From the NCBI GenBank assembly GCA_964458125.1, contig CAYWHE010000092.1, positions 1-15,054 of the forward strand: a stretch of DNA of 15,054 nucleotides, in the 5' to 3' direction. A program made the position numbers and the translations under genes. The number at the start of each line of letters is the position of its first letter. The stretch's first letter is position 1. The notes under the pieces were generated by a model. It did not search any database, had not been told where the DNA came from, and was given only the letters and a program-made list of their open reading frames with translations. Positions 5,907-13,585 of the stretch are shown here, in pieces. Source of the DNA: CAYWHE01 sp964458125 (lineage in GTDB: Bacteria > Bacteroidota > Bacteroidia > AKYH767-A > OLB10).

Positions 5907-7232
5907 ATGACCGGAACGGTAATAAAAACAGAACAGCAGGAACAATACCTGGAAGCCTTTGAGATTTTTTCTCCGCTTTACGGAAACTCCTATAAAGCTA
6001 TACGGAACCAGGCTATTCAGGATTTCAAATCAGCCGGACTTCCCGGGCAGGGGGATGAGGAATACAAATACCTCGATGTTGCCTCCTTTACCGACCGGAG
6101 AATGATTCCGGCCAACTCTTCCATGAAAACAATCGTCGGCAGGAAAGAAATACAACGCTTTCAGGTTGCCGGAGACCAGGCCCTGGTACTGGTCTTTATA
6201 AACGGAATATTCAGGAAGGACCTTTCCGATCCGGAAGCCCTGGAAGAAGGCCTCTTGCTGGACTGCCACCCCGATGCCCAGGCAGAGGCTTTGCTGGGAG
6301 CGGCAGCAACCACCTCCATGCAGGCATTCCCCGCCCTGAATACAGCCTTCTTTAATGACATTGCTTTTATCCGTATCGGGAAAAACAAACAACCGGACAG
6401 ACCCATACATATTTTGCATCTCACCGACAACAGCGCGGATGGAATTGCCAGTTTCCCGAGAAATTTGATTGTGGCCGGTGCGTTTTCAAAATCACAGGTT
6501 ATCGTGACCTACCATTCCCTGCATCCGGGCATGTCCTCCTTATGTAATGCGGTGACAGAAGTCTTCCTTGATGAAGGGGCGTCACTGGAACTGGATATCA
6601 AACAAAATGAAAGTGAAAAGGCCAGGCATACCAGTCAACTGGTGGCCGTTCAGAAAAGCAACAGCCTGTTTGATATTTCCACCGTTACGGTTGGCGGTAC
6701 TCTGGTCCGCAACAACCTGGTTATTCGCCTGACGGAACCCGGCTGCACCGCACACCTCTACGGACTGACCCTGGCAGGCGGCACGCAGGTGGTAGACCAT
6801 CATACCGTGGTGGATCACCTCAGTCCCAGCTGTTTCAGCAACCAACTATACAAAACCCTGCTCGATGGTCAGGCGCAGGGAATTTTTAACGGCAAAATAT
6901 TCGTACGACAGGATGCTCAGAAAACGAATGCCTTCCAGAGCAGTAAAAATGTTTTACTGGGCGAGAAGGCTTCGATGAATGCAAAACCCCAGCTGGAAAT
7001 TTTTGCCGATGATGTGAAATGCTCACATGGCGCCACCACCGGTCAGCTCGATGAAGAGGCGCTTTTTTACTGCCGGTCCCGCGGCATTGGAATTCAGGAT
7101 GCAAAAGCCCTCCTGAACTTTGCCTTCGCCAGTGATGTGCTCGAAAAAATTAACAACAGGCAGTTGCGGGAAAATTTGCTGAAACTGCTGGCCAATAAGC
7201 TGCATTCCACCATAGCGTTTGACCTCGATTGA
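5907..7232 (+). CDS. sufD: Fe-S cluster assembly protein SufD
   Basis: A 441-residue partner of SufB in the SufBC2D complex, with the same beta-helix fold. The conserved cluster-site motif KCSHGATTGQLD carries C372 and H374 (the latter matching E. coli SufD H360), followed by EEALFYCRSRGI as in the family. The N-terminal half is variable, as usual. Start choice: ATG 5907 gives MTGTVIKTEQQEQYLEAFE, a family-like N-terminus. A TTG at 5874 overlaps the sufC stop as TTGA and would add 11 residues; the next junction in this operon clearly uses that arrangement, so 5874 remains possible. It lies directly after sufC and directly before sufS. Confidence 0.96.
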   Translation: MTGTVIKTEQQEQYLEAFEIFSPLYGNSYKAIRNQAIQDFKSAGLPGQGDEEYKYLDVASFTDRRMIPANSSMKTIVGRKEIQRFQVAGDQALVLVFINGIFRKDLSDPEALEEGLLLDCHPDAQAEALLGAAATTSMQAFPALNTAFFNDIAFIRIGKNKQPDRPIHILHLTDNSADGIASFPRNLIVAGAFSKSQVIVTYHSLHPGMSSLCNAVTEVFLDEGASLELDIKQNESEKARHTSQLVAVQKSNSLFDISTVTVGGTLVRNNLVIRLTEPGCTAHLYGLTLAGGTQVVDHHTVVDHLSPSCFSNQLYKTLLDGQAQGIFNGKIFVRQDAQKTNAFQSSKNVLLGEKASMNAKPQLEIFADDVKCSHGATTGQLDEEALFYCRSRGIGIQDAKALLNFAFASDVLEKINNRQLRENLLKLLANKLHSTIAFDLD

Positions 7233-8485
7233 AATCAGAACCACATATCGTTAAAAAACCATCCGGCTTTGATGTAATATCCATCCGGAAAGATTTTCCC
7301 ATTCTGCACCAGAAAATTTATGCTCAAAAGCCCCTGATCTATTTCGATAATGCAGCCAGTTCCCAGAAGCCGGACCAGGTGATCAACTGCATCAGCGATT
7401 ACTACCGCTCCTATCACGCCAATGTGCACCGGGGCGTTCATTTTCTCAGTCAGAAAGCTTCACAAGCCTATGATGACGCAAGGGTGAAGGTCCGTGATTT
7501 TACAGGGGCATCCTCCGAAAAGGAAATTATATTTACCAGAGGTACCACTGAGTCCATCAACCTCGTGGCTGCTGCCTACGGCAGAAAACATATCGGGGCC
7601 GGTGATGAAATCATCCTCTCTGCCATGGAACACCACAGCAATATTGTGCCCTGGCAACTCCTGTGCGAAGAAAAAAAAGCGGTGTTGAAAATCATACCCA
7701 TGAATGAAGAGGGGGAGCTGCAGGCGGATGCCTTTGAAAAACTGATCAGCCCAAAAACCAAACTGGTTTCCATCGTCTGGATTTCCAATTCCCTGGGTAC
7801 GATCAACCCGGTAAAAGAAATCATCGAAACCGCACATCGTCATGACGTACCCGTTCTTCTGGACGGAGCACAGGCAGTGGCTCACGTCCCGGTTGACGTG
7901 CAGGAACTCGATTGCGATTTTTTTGCTTTCAGCGGCCATAAAATGCTCGGACCGACAGGCGTCGGGGTGTTGTATGGAAAAATCAGGCATCTGGAGGACA
8001 TGCCTCCGTATATGGGTGGTGGTGAAATGATCAGTCGTGTGACATTTGAAAAAACAACCTACCAGGAACCCCCTTTTAAATTTGAAGCCGGCACACCGCA
8101 TATTGAAGGCGTGATTGCCCTGGGCGCTGCCGTCGACTATTGGAATGCCCTGGACAGGGCCGCTGCCGGCCGGTATGAAAACCAATTGCTGGAATACGCT
8201 ACACAACAACTCGCCGGCATTCCACAGGCCAAAATAATCGGCCGTGCACAAAATAAAGCGGGCGTGCTCTCCTTTATCCTGGAAGGTATCAATGCCATGG
8301 ATGCAGGAATGTATCTGGATACGCAGGGAATTGCCGTTCGCACCGGGCAGCATTGTACGGAACCGGTCATGGACAGGCTGGGCATTCCCGGAACGATCCG
8401 GGCATCCTTCCTGTTCTACAATACCCTTGAGGAAATCGACAGCATGATCGAAAACATAAAAAAAGCCGTCCAATTGCTTGCCTGA
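7229..8485 (+). CDS. sufS: Cysteine desulfurase SufS (group II)
   Basis: A 418-residue PLP enzyme that converts cysteine to alanine and holds the sulfur as a persulfide for cluster assembly. Key features: H136 in MEHHSN stacking on PLP, D212 and Q215 in LDGAQAVAH, Schiff-base lysine K238 in SGHKMLGPTG, catalytic C376 in RTGQHCTEP, and R391 in RASFLFYN. The active-site loop is of the SufS (group II) type. The start is unusual: the frame contains a TGA at 7220-7222, and no ATG or GTG exists before the conserved N-terminus, so the TTG at 7229 is the only standard start codon. This overlaps the sufD stop as TTGA, suggesting translational coupling. SufS normally works with SufE or SufU; neither is in the window. 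Confidence 0.97.
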   Translation: MKSEPHIVKKPSGFDVISIRKDFPILHQKIYAQKPLIYFDNAASSQKPDQVINCISDYYRSYHANVHRGVHFLSQKASQAYDDARVKVRDFTGASSEKEIIFTRGTTESINLVAAAYGRKHIGAGDEIILSAMEHHSNIVPWQLLCEEKKAVLKIIPMNEEGELQADAFEKLISPKTKLVSIVWISNSLGTINPVKEIIETAHRHDVPVLLDGAQAVAHVPVDVQELDCDFFAFSGHKMLGPTGVGVLYGKIRHLEDMPPYMGGGEMISRVTFEKTTYQEPPFKFEAGTPHIEGVIALGAAVDYWNALDRAAAGRYENQLLEYATQQLAGIPQAKIIGRAQNKAGVLSFILEGINAMDAGMYLDTQGIAVRTGQHCTEPVMDRLGIPGTIRASFLFYNTLEEIDSMIENIKKAVQLLA

Positions 8486-8641
8486 TTCCGCTGAACCCCG
8501 AACCTTTTCTTAATCTCCCGGGGTGAATTTTCCGCCGTCTGAAGCGAATGAAAAAAGCAAATGGACCACCATGCCGTGGTGTAATTCACTTCCCCGCCGG
8601 CAGTAAAAACAATTTTCTGATTTCTTCGTATATAAAATACG
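8486..8641. terminator. Convergent intergenic region with weak terminator-like hairpins
   Basis: sufS and the minus-strand T9SS gene converge here. For sufS, accccg (8495-8500) can pair with cggggt (8519-8524) across an 18-base loop, followed by gaatttt. For the minus-strand gene, ACCAC (8565-8569) pairs with GTGGT (8576-8580); on the minus strand this is followed shortly by tttgctttttt. Both stems are short, so these are weak candidates. No ORF of note is present. Confidence 0.3.
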
Positions 8642-11600
8642 TTATTCCGTTTCCACCAGCCTGGTGGTATGAATCTGGTCACCGACTATCAGGCGGAGCG
8701 TATAGACGCCGGCGGCATACCCCAGTTTCTTGGCGCTGAATACAAATTCGTGCAGTCCGGCCTTTTCAAGCCCCTTGTCCAGCGTGGCAATCACCTGCCC
8801 GGTTGCATTCATGATTTCAATGAGCACCATGGTGTTTTCTTCAAGCGTATAGCTCAGCCGGGTTTCCCCCTGATAGGGATTGGGTAATACCTGGAAAGAA
8901 AAAGGCACCTGGTCCTTTAATAAAGCGGTCACTACGGGTGAGTAATGAAAGGTATGATTGAAGTCCATTTGTTTCAGCCGGTAATAATAACGGATGCCTT
9001 TTTTCACCGTTTCATCATTGTAGGCATATTCATGCATCGCGGAAGAAGTGCCATGACCGTTGACCCAGTGTATAACGGTGAACTCGTTACCATCTGTGCT
9101 GCGCTGGAGTTCAAATCCTTTGTTGTTGGTTTCACTGGCGGTAATCCATTCCAGGCGGATGGAATAGTCAAGCGCATGTCCGTCAAATGCCAGTAACTCC
9201 ACCGGTAGCGGGTTAGGCGCCTGTGCCGTTCCAAAATCCGAGAAACCGTTCATGTTATTTCTGACCACGGCGGTCACCGGTGAGATCACGCAGGTTCCGT
9301 TCCACGTACCCCATCCGGCGCCGGCGTCTTTCATGACGGTCCAGCCGCTGGCTGCATTGGTGAAGGATCCAGCCCGGTTGTAAAGGGTCATCGTGTAGTT
9401 GCCGGAGGCAGGCGTGTTGGAAGCCGTAATGGTCCACTTGCCGTTATTAAGCGCATTTTGCGTATAGGTTACCCCGCACTCCGTGGTGCCCAGGGGCGCC
9501 GGCAAAACAGGATATTGTTTGAAGGTGGCCAGCAGGTTATCAATGGTGGTGGCGGAAGTAAAATTGACATTAGCACGCTGGTAACCCTTCACCGATTCTC
9601 CCACCGGAAAATCATATGATCCGGTACTGTTGATGTACCTGCGGAGGAATCCTTCCACATAGCTTGCGGTATTGCCGGTTGTTACGGCAGCGCTGGCACG
9701 GTTGTTTACCGTTACTTCATACACCGGTGTCGTGATGATTTTTCCATTGGTAAGCGTCAGTACGCCTGTTGTACCCATAAGCATATTGGAAAGCAACGTC
9801 ACACCGGTGCCGCTGTGCTGCATGGTCACGTGATTCAGCGTGCCGGCATTCAGGTAGGATTGAGGGGCGCTTCCGTAAAATTCCAGTGTTCCCGATCCCG
9901 GAGTATACGTTCCGCTATTGGAAAAATTTCCTCCGACCCGGTGATACCGGCTGGTGGTATTGAGATTGCTGGTAACATTGGAAACCGTGAAATTACCCTT
10001 CATATCGGCATTTTGTTTCATATCCACCACGCCTCCGGTTTTGGTGATGGTTACGTTTCCAAAGGAACTGGTACCGGTCATGTTCCCGTCCATGCTCTGA
10101 TTAATGGCGGCATTGTTAAAAATGACCGTGGAAGTGGTGGATGCAGTAAATGTTCCGTTGTTCAGGAAGTCACCGCAAACGCTCAGTGTAAAGCCCGCAT
10201 TAATGGTCAGGCTGGCCGAAGGGTTGATGGTTATGCTTTTGCAGGCTGCACCGGCTGCATAGATAACGGGCTGGTTGGCAGCAGAAGGGGGTATGATGGC
10301 ATTGATATTACAGGTCGGAATGGCGCATCCTCCCCAGTTGGCCGGCTTAAACCAGTCGTTGTCCACTCCTCCCGACCATACGATGGTGGCCGGCGAAGGG
10401 GTGTAATTAATGGGAGACGCTGCACTGAAATTGAGCGAAAACCCGGAGGTGCTGTTGGAGAAATTGCTGACCACGAGCAGGTACTTATCTCCGGCCGTGA
10501 CATTGATATTGGCATCATAAGCAGCGCCAAAGCCGGGATAGGCGGCCGGTGAGGTAAAGGCGGCCGCGCTGTAGCAACCGGTGACCCCCAATGCACTGTA
10601 ATTGCAGCGAAGCGGTGTCGCTCCGGCGGCAATGTTGGTACAGGTAACTGCACCGGTACCGGCGGTTTTCCATACGGCGAAATCATAATCCGTGCTGGTG
10701 AGACTGGGTGCGCCCGGCCAGTCATTGGGAATAATGTTAAATTCAAGTACGCCATTGCCGCCGATCTGGATTTCATACCAGGCGGAGCCGCGCTCTCCTG
10801 AAAGAAGGCAATTGGTACCGCCTCCGGGAAAGTCACAGGTATTTCCAAAAACCTGGTAACCCGGATCACCCACCGTAATGTTCTGGGTGCAAACGGGGTT
10901 TGGAACAATGCATTCCTGGCCTGTTGCCGGAGGGAAGGATTGGGCGCCATCAATGGCCATGATACCGAACGACCCCGTCAGGCTGGCATAACCGTCTACA
11001 CAGATATAATAGGTCGCTCCATTCGTCAGGCCGGACACCGTCAGCTCGGAAAGGGTGGTATAGGTAAATCCACAGGGTGGGGCATCGTCATTGCATGCCA
11101 CCATGGTCATTCCCGCTCCACAGACTCCGCTGTACAAGGCAATCTGGGTATTTAAAAGGGATCCGGGGGCCGTTCTGATCCGTAACTGGCCCGATGGAGG
11201 GGCCACCACCGCATACCAAATGGTGTTCCTGGTGTTGGGCGTGATCCAGCAGGCCGGCGCTGCAGGTTCCCCGGTTGAACCGGAGCAGTTATTGTTGCCC
11301 GTCATGTTGATGCCAAGCGGAAGCGTTGCTGCATTGCAGGGCAGATCGTTTGCCGGTCCTGAGCCATAGGAAGTAATGGACAGGTCGTAGGATACGCTGC
11401 TGGGAGGCGCCCAGCTGTCAATAATAATATAGTAGGTTCCGGCGCCGGGCAAAACAGCGCTTCCGGTCAGGATGCCGGAGTTGGCGCCACCATTTCCTGC
11501 AAGGCAGGTTGTTCCTCCTGTTCCGGGGCAGCCCTGGTAAACCTGGTACCCGATGTTGTTGTTGCTGACTCCGCTCAGGGTGATCCCGATACATTCGGCT

Positions 11601-13057
11601 GTTGTCGCCGTATAGGTATAAACTTTGTCTTCACCCGATTCATACAGGGTCGCACATGACCCGGTGCTGACATTGGAATAATCATTACCCATACAGGTCG
11701 TGCTCTGCCCTGTTGCCGAATAGGGAAGAGCAGGAATGGAAACGGCGTTCCCGCAGGTGGCGCCGGTTAACAATCCCGCCGGAGCGGAAATGGAAATGTT
11801 GTAGCTGGGAATACAGAATGGCGATGCAAACTGATCCACGACCAGGTAATAGGTGACGCCTGCCGTTAAATTCACACAAAGGCTCTGGCTACCGGCCGAA
11901 CTTTGCTCAAAGGCAACACAGGTTCCCGGTATGCCGCTGCAACTGGTCACCAGCGGACAGCCGTTATACAGGGTCACACCAACCCATGAACTGGCGCTGG
12001 TTACCGAAATGGTGGAGGTGCCGGAGACGGCCGGAGTAAAAATAAAAACTTCGTCTTCGGCGGTGAAATAGGAGACGCTTCCGCAGGTTACCGAATTGGT
12101 GGAGGTGATATCGTCCACCTTGCCGCAGGTGGTGCGACCGGTGCTGCTGTATGGTAAGGCGCCAACGGCCACCTGTCCGGTGCCGAGTGCACAGCCTCCG
12201 GCGGGAACGGGAGCCGAAATGGTCAGGTTGCTGTATGGGTTGCAGGCGGGCGATGGCCATGAATCCAGAACCAGGTAGTAGGTCACCCCCGCTGTCAGGC
12301 AAACGGTGAGGGTTTTATTCCCCGTACTGCTTTGCGCAAAATCCACACAGGTGCCGCCCTGGCCGGTCAGCGGGCATCCCCGGTATAACACCAGGCTCGT
12401 ATACGAACCGGCTGAAGTCAGGTTGATGGTAACGGTTCCGGTAACGGCGGGAGTAAAAATCCAGACGTTATCTTCTCCGCCCTGATACAGTGTACTTCCG
12501 CAGGTAATCATGTTGATGGTGGTGAGGTCATCGCCATTGCCGCAGGTGGTCCCGGCGCCGGATGCATAGGGCAGCGCCGCAACATTGGTTACTCCGGCTC
12601 CCAGGTTTGCCGGACAGGTTAAGGCCCCCTGGTAACGGTAAACCAACGTACCCATACCGGTTTGCGTATTGCAATAGTATTTGTTGATCAAAATCCGGTA
12701 CTGGGCCGTGATGGTGCAGGTCCACCCCACATAAGACTGCAGTCCGCAAAAATCGTCATTGTATCCCGTGCCGCCTACAAAGGTGGCGGTAAGATTATCC
12801 AGGATGGTTAATTGGGTGTCATAAATTGAATTTCCACCATCGGCAGGGCAAAAAGAGAAATAATAAGTATTGCCTGCCGTGGCATTAAAAACATAATACA
12901 TTCCACCGTCTACATTGGTGGTGCCGGTAGAGGTCCATGCCACGGTAGGATTAATTATACCTGCAAATGAACCTCCGGTGCACTGGGCCGTTGAGTCCGG
13001 TACATTTAAAAAAAGAATCAGGGGCAAAATTCTAACAAGCAGTAGAATTTTTTTCAT
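8642..13057 (-). CDS. Large secreted multidomain protein with T9SS C-terminal sorting domain
   Basis: A 1471-residue protein. A signal peptide occupies 1-24 (MKKILLLVRILPLILFLNVP, cut after STA or TAQ). An N-terminal beta module (25-145) is followed by four related modules of about 130-140 residues (148-283, 289-426, 435-563, 570-703). Then comes a region with CxxxPxP and GSAWYEIQIGGNG (716-880), and a beta-helix-like stretch starting WSGGVDNDWFKPANWGG (893-1110), a pattern common in Bacteroidota surface proteins. A fibronectin-III-like segment begins LPVELLAFDG (1285-1380). The type A T9SS sorting domain is at 1390-1471, with VLPNPYQGETRLSY and G-VYTLRLIVGD. It should cross the inner membrane by Sec and the outer membrane by T9SS, then be released or attached to the surface. 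Many T/S/N residues and paired cysteines suggest an extracellular adhesin or matrix protein. No enzyme active site is evident, and the ligand is unknown. The gene starts 23 bases after a small secreted-protein gene, probably in one transcript. Confidence 0.9.
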   Translation of the reverse strand: MKKILLLVRILPLILFLNVPDSTAQCTGGSFAGIINPTVAWTSTGTTNVDGGMYYVFNATAGNTYYFSFCPADGGNSIYDTQLTILDNLTATFVGGTGYNDDFCGLQSYVGWTCTITAQYRILINKYYCNTQTGMGTLVYRYQGALTCPANLGAGVTNVAALPYASGAGTTCGNGDDLTTINMITCGSTLYQGGEDNVWIFTPAVTGTVTINLTSAGSYTSLVLYRGCPLTGQGGTCVDFAQSSTGNKTLTVCLTAGVTYYLVLDSWPSPACNPYSNLTISAPVPAGGCALGTGQVAVGALPYSSTGRTTCGKVDDITSTNSVTCGSVSYFTAEDEVFIFTPAVSGTSTISVTSASSWVGVTLYNGCPLVTSCSGIPGTCVAFEQSSAGSQSLCVNLTAGVTYYLVVDQFASPFCIPSYNISISAPAGLLTGATCGNAVSIPALPYSATGQSTTCMGNDYSNVSTGSCATLYESGEDKVYTYTATTAECIGITLSGVSNNNIGYQVYQGCPGTGGTTCLAGNGGANSGILTGSAVLPGAGTYYIIIDSWAPPSSVSYDLSITSYGSGPANDLPCNAATLPLGINMTGNNNCSGSTGEPAAPACWITPNTRNTIWYAVVAPPSGQLRIRTAPGSLLNTQIALYSGVCGAGMTMVACNDDAPPCGFTYTTLSELTVSGLTNGATYYICVDGYASLTGSFGIMAIDGAQSFPPATGQECIVPNPVCTQNITVGDPGYQVFGNTCDFPGGGTNCLLSGERGSAWYEIQIGGNGVLEFNIIPNDWPGAPSLTSTDYDFAVWKTAGTGAVTCTNIAAGATPLRCNYSALGVTGCYSAAAFTSPAAYPGFGAAYDANINVTAGDKYLLVVSNFSNSTSGFSLNFSAASPINYTPSPATIVWSGGVDNDWFKPANWGGCAIPTCNINAIIPPSAANQPVIYAAGAACKSITINPSASLTINAGFTLSVCGDFLNNGTFTASTTSTVIFNNAAINQSMDGNMTGTSSFGNVTITKTGGVVDMKQNADMKGNFTVSNVTSNLNTTSRYHRVGGNFSNSGTYTPGSGTLEFYGSAPQSYLNAGTLNHVTMQHSGTGVTLLSNMLMGTTGVLTLTNGKIITTPVYEVTVNNRASAAVTTGNTASYVEGFLRRYINSTGSYDFPVGESVKGYQRANVNFTSATTIDNLLATFKQYPVLPAPLGTTECGVTYTQNALNNGKWTITASNTPASGNYTMTLYNRAGSFTNAASGWTVMKDAGAGWGTWNGTCVISPVTAVVRNNMNGFSDFGTAQAPNPLPVELLAFDGHALDYSIRLEWITASETNNKGFELQRSTDGNEFTVIHWVNGHGTSSAMHEYAYNDETVKKGIRYYYRLKQMDFNHTFHYSPVVTALLKDQVPFSFQVLPNPYQGETRLSYTLEENTMVLIEIMNATGQVIATLDKGLEKAGLHEFVFSAKKLGYAAGVYTLRLIVGDQIHTTRLVETE
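10949..12616 (-). repeat. Four homologous protein modules in the T9SS cargo protein
   Basis: Modules lie at 12616-12209, 12193-11780, 11755-11369 and 11350-10949. The first three share the order ALPY(A/S)(S/A)xG, TTCGxxDD or TTCxGND, a cysteine (TCGS or SCAT), then Y..(G/A)ED.V(F/W/Y), LY or VYxGCP, TCV or TCL, (L)TAGVTYYLV(V/L)D or GTYYIIID, and xI(S/T)(A/S) at the end. The fourth is more divergent (NTIWYAVVAPPSG, ALYSGVCG, ATYYICVDGY). The pattern is like the pre-peptidase C-terminal (PPC-type) beta-sandwich modules of secreted bacterial proteins. That assignment is an inference from the strand pattern. Confidence 0.7.
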
Positions 13058-13080
13058 AGGCTTGGTTTGGGTTTTCGGTA

Positions 13081-13470
13081 TTACTTATCAGGGAAACCGG
13101 AAGGCTCGGGGTCCTGGACAACAGCAACAGGGTCTTTGCAACTGGAAAGTACCAGGTGGATCTTTCCGCTTGGCTTAATAACAAATGAACCGGTTAACTC
13201 TTTAAGTTTATTCATGATCAGCACATTGTCGGGATGCGTATGCTGATCGGCAGACAGGAGCAGGCATTTCATTTGTTCACAATACCCTTCGTATTTGATG
13301 CCGCCCAAAGCCAACAGCCCGAAAACAGTTGTGTTCAGGCTCTTGCCGGCGCTGAATGCCGGTAGTTCCACAATGACTTCCCGGTACACGGGAAGGTGTG
13401 TTTGGGCCTTAGCCTGCAGGTAACACAGGTTGAAAACCAGGATAAAATAAAGAATGGCTGATGGCTTCAT
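13081..13470 (-). CDS. Small secreted protein of unknown function
   Basis: A 129-residue protein I do not recognise. It starts with a clear signal peptide (MKPSAILYFILVFNLCYLQAKAQ, cut near residue 23). The mature part alternates strand and helix: REVIVEL, a helix around TTVFGLLALGG, a strand pair IKYEGYCEQMKCLLLSAD, a helix DNVLIMNKLKEL, and a strand FVIKPSGKIHLVL. That order resembles a ferredoxin-like (HMA-like) fold, but without a CxxC in the first loop. Cysteines C64, C69 and C111 remain. I chose ATG 13470 because it places the hydrophobic segment at the N-terminus; upstream in-frame codons (ATG 13482, and 13539) would give long extensions. The gene lies between aspS and the T9SS giant, 23 bases before the latter, so the two are probably co-transcribed and may act together in the periplasm or at the surface. 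Confidence 0.7.
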   Translation of the reverse strand: MKPSAILYFILVFNLCYLQAKAQTHLPVYREVIVELPAFSAGKSLNTTVFGLLALGGIKYEGYCEQMKCLLLSADQHTHPDNVLIMNKLKELTGSFVIKPSGKIHLVLSSCKDPVAVVQDPEPSGFPDK

Positions 13471-13509
13471 TGGTGAAATCATGACAGGAAGAAAGGGCTG
13501 TTTTCCAAG

Positions 13510-13539
13510 TAAAAATAGGAAAATTATCCATGCAAGCAA
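13510..13539 (-). promoter_or_regulatory. Possible promoter for the small secreted protein and T9SS genes
   Basis: On the minus strand, TTG (13539-13537), 19 bases, then TATTTTTA (13517-13510), which matches TAnnTTTG except at the last base. The start codon at 13470 follows 39 bases later. An AT-rich hairpin (gcaaat-tttt-atttgc, 13536-13551) overlaps it and could be an end signal for aspS. Both are weak. Confidence 0.3.
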
Positions 13540-13585
13540 ATTTTTATTTGCATTTTGTCCTGAAACTTTTCAACATGGGGAAAAA

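Noticed and set aside
7460..8473. Long open frame of 337 codons on the minus strand opposite sufS
   Set aside because: It lies wholly within sufS, whose product is unmistakable. The antisense product is rich in H, F and C with no domain pattern, as expected of a shadow frame.
9815..10552. 245-codon open frame on the plus strand inside the T9SS gene
   Set aside because: It is a shadow of the repetitive Gly/Thr/Ser-rich coding sequence on the other strand, and the product has no recognisable pattern.
13536..13551. AT-rich hairpin after aspS as a rho-independent terminator
   Set aside because: The stem is only six mostly A-T pairs and lacks a following T-run on the minus strand. It is mentioned only as a weak possibility under the nearby promoter.
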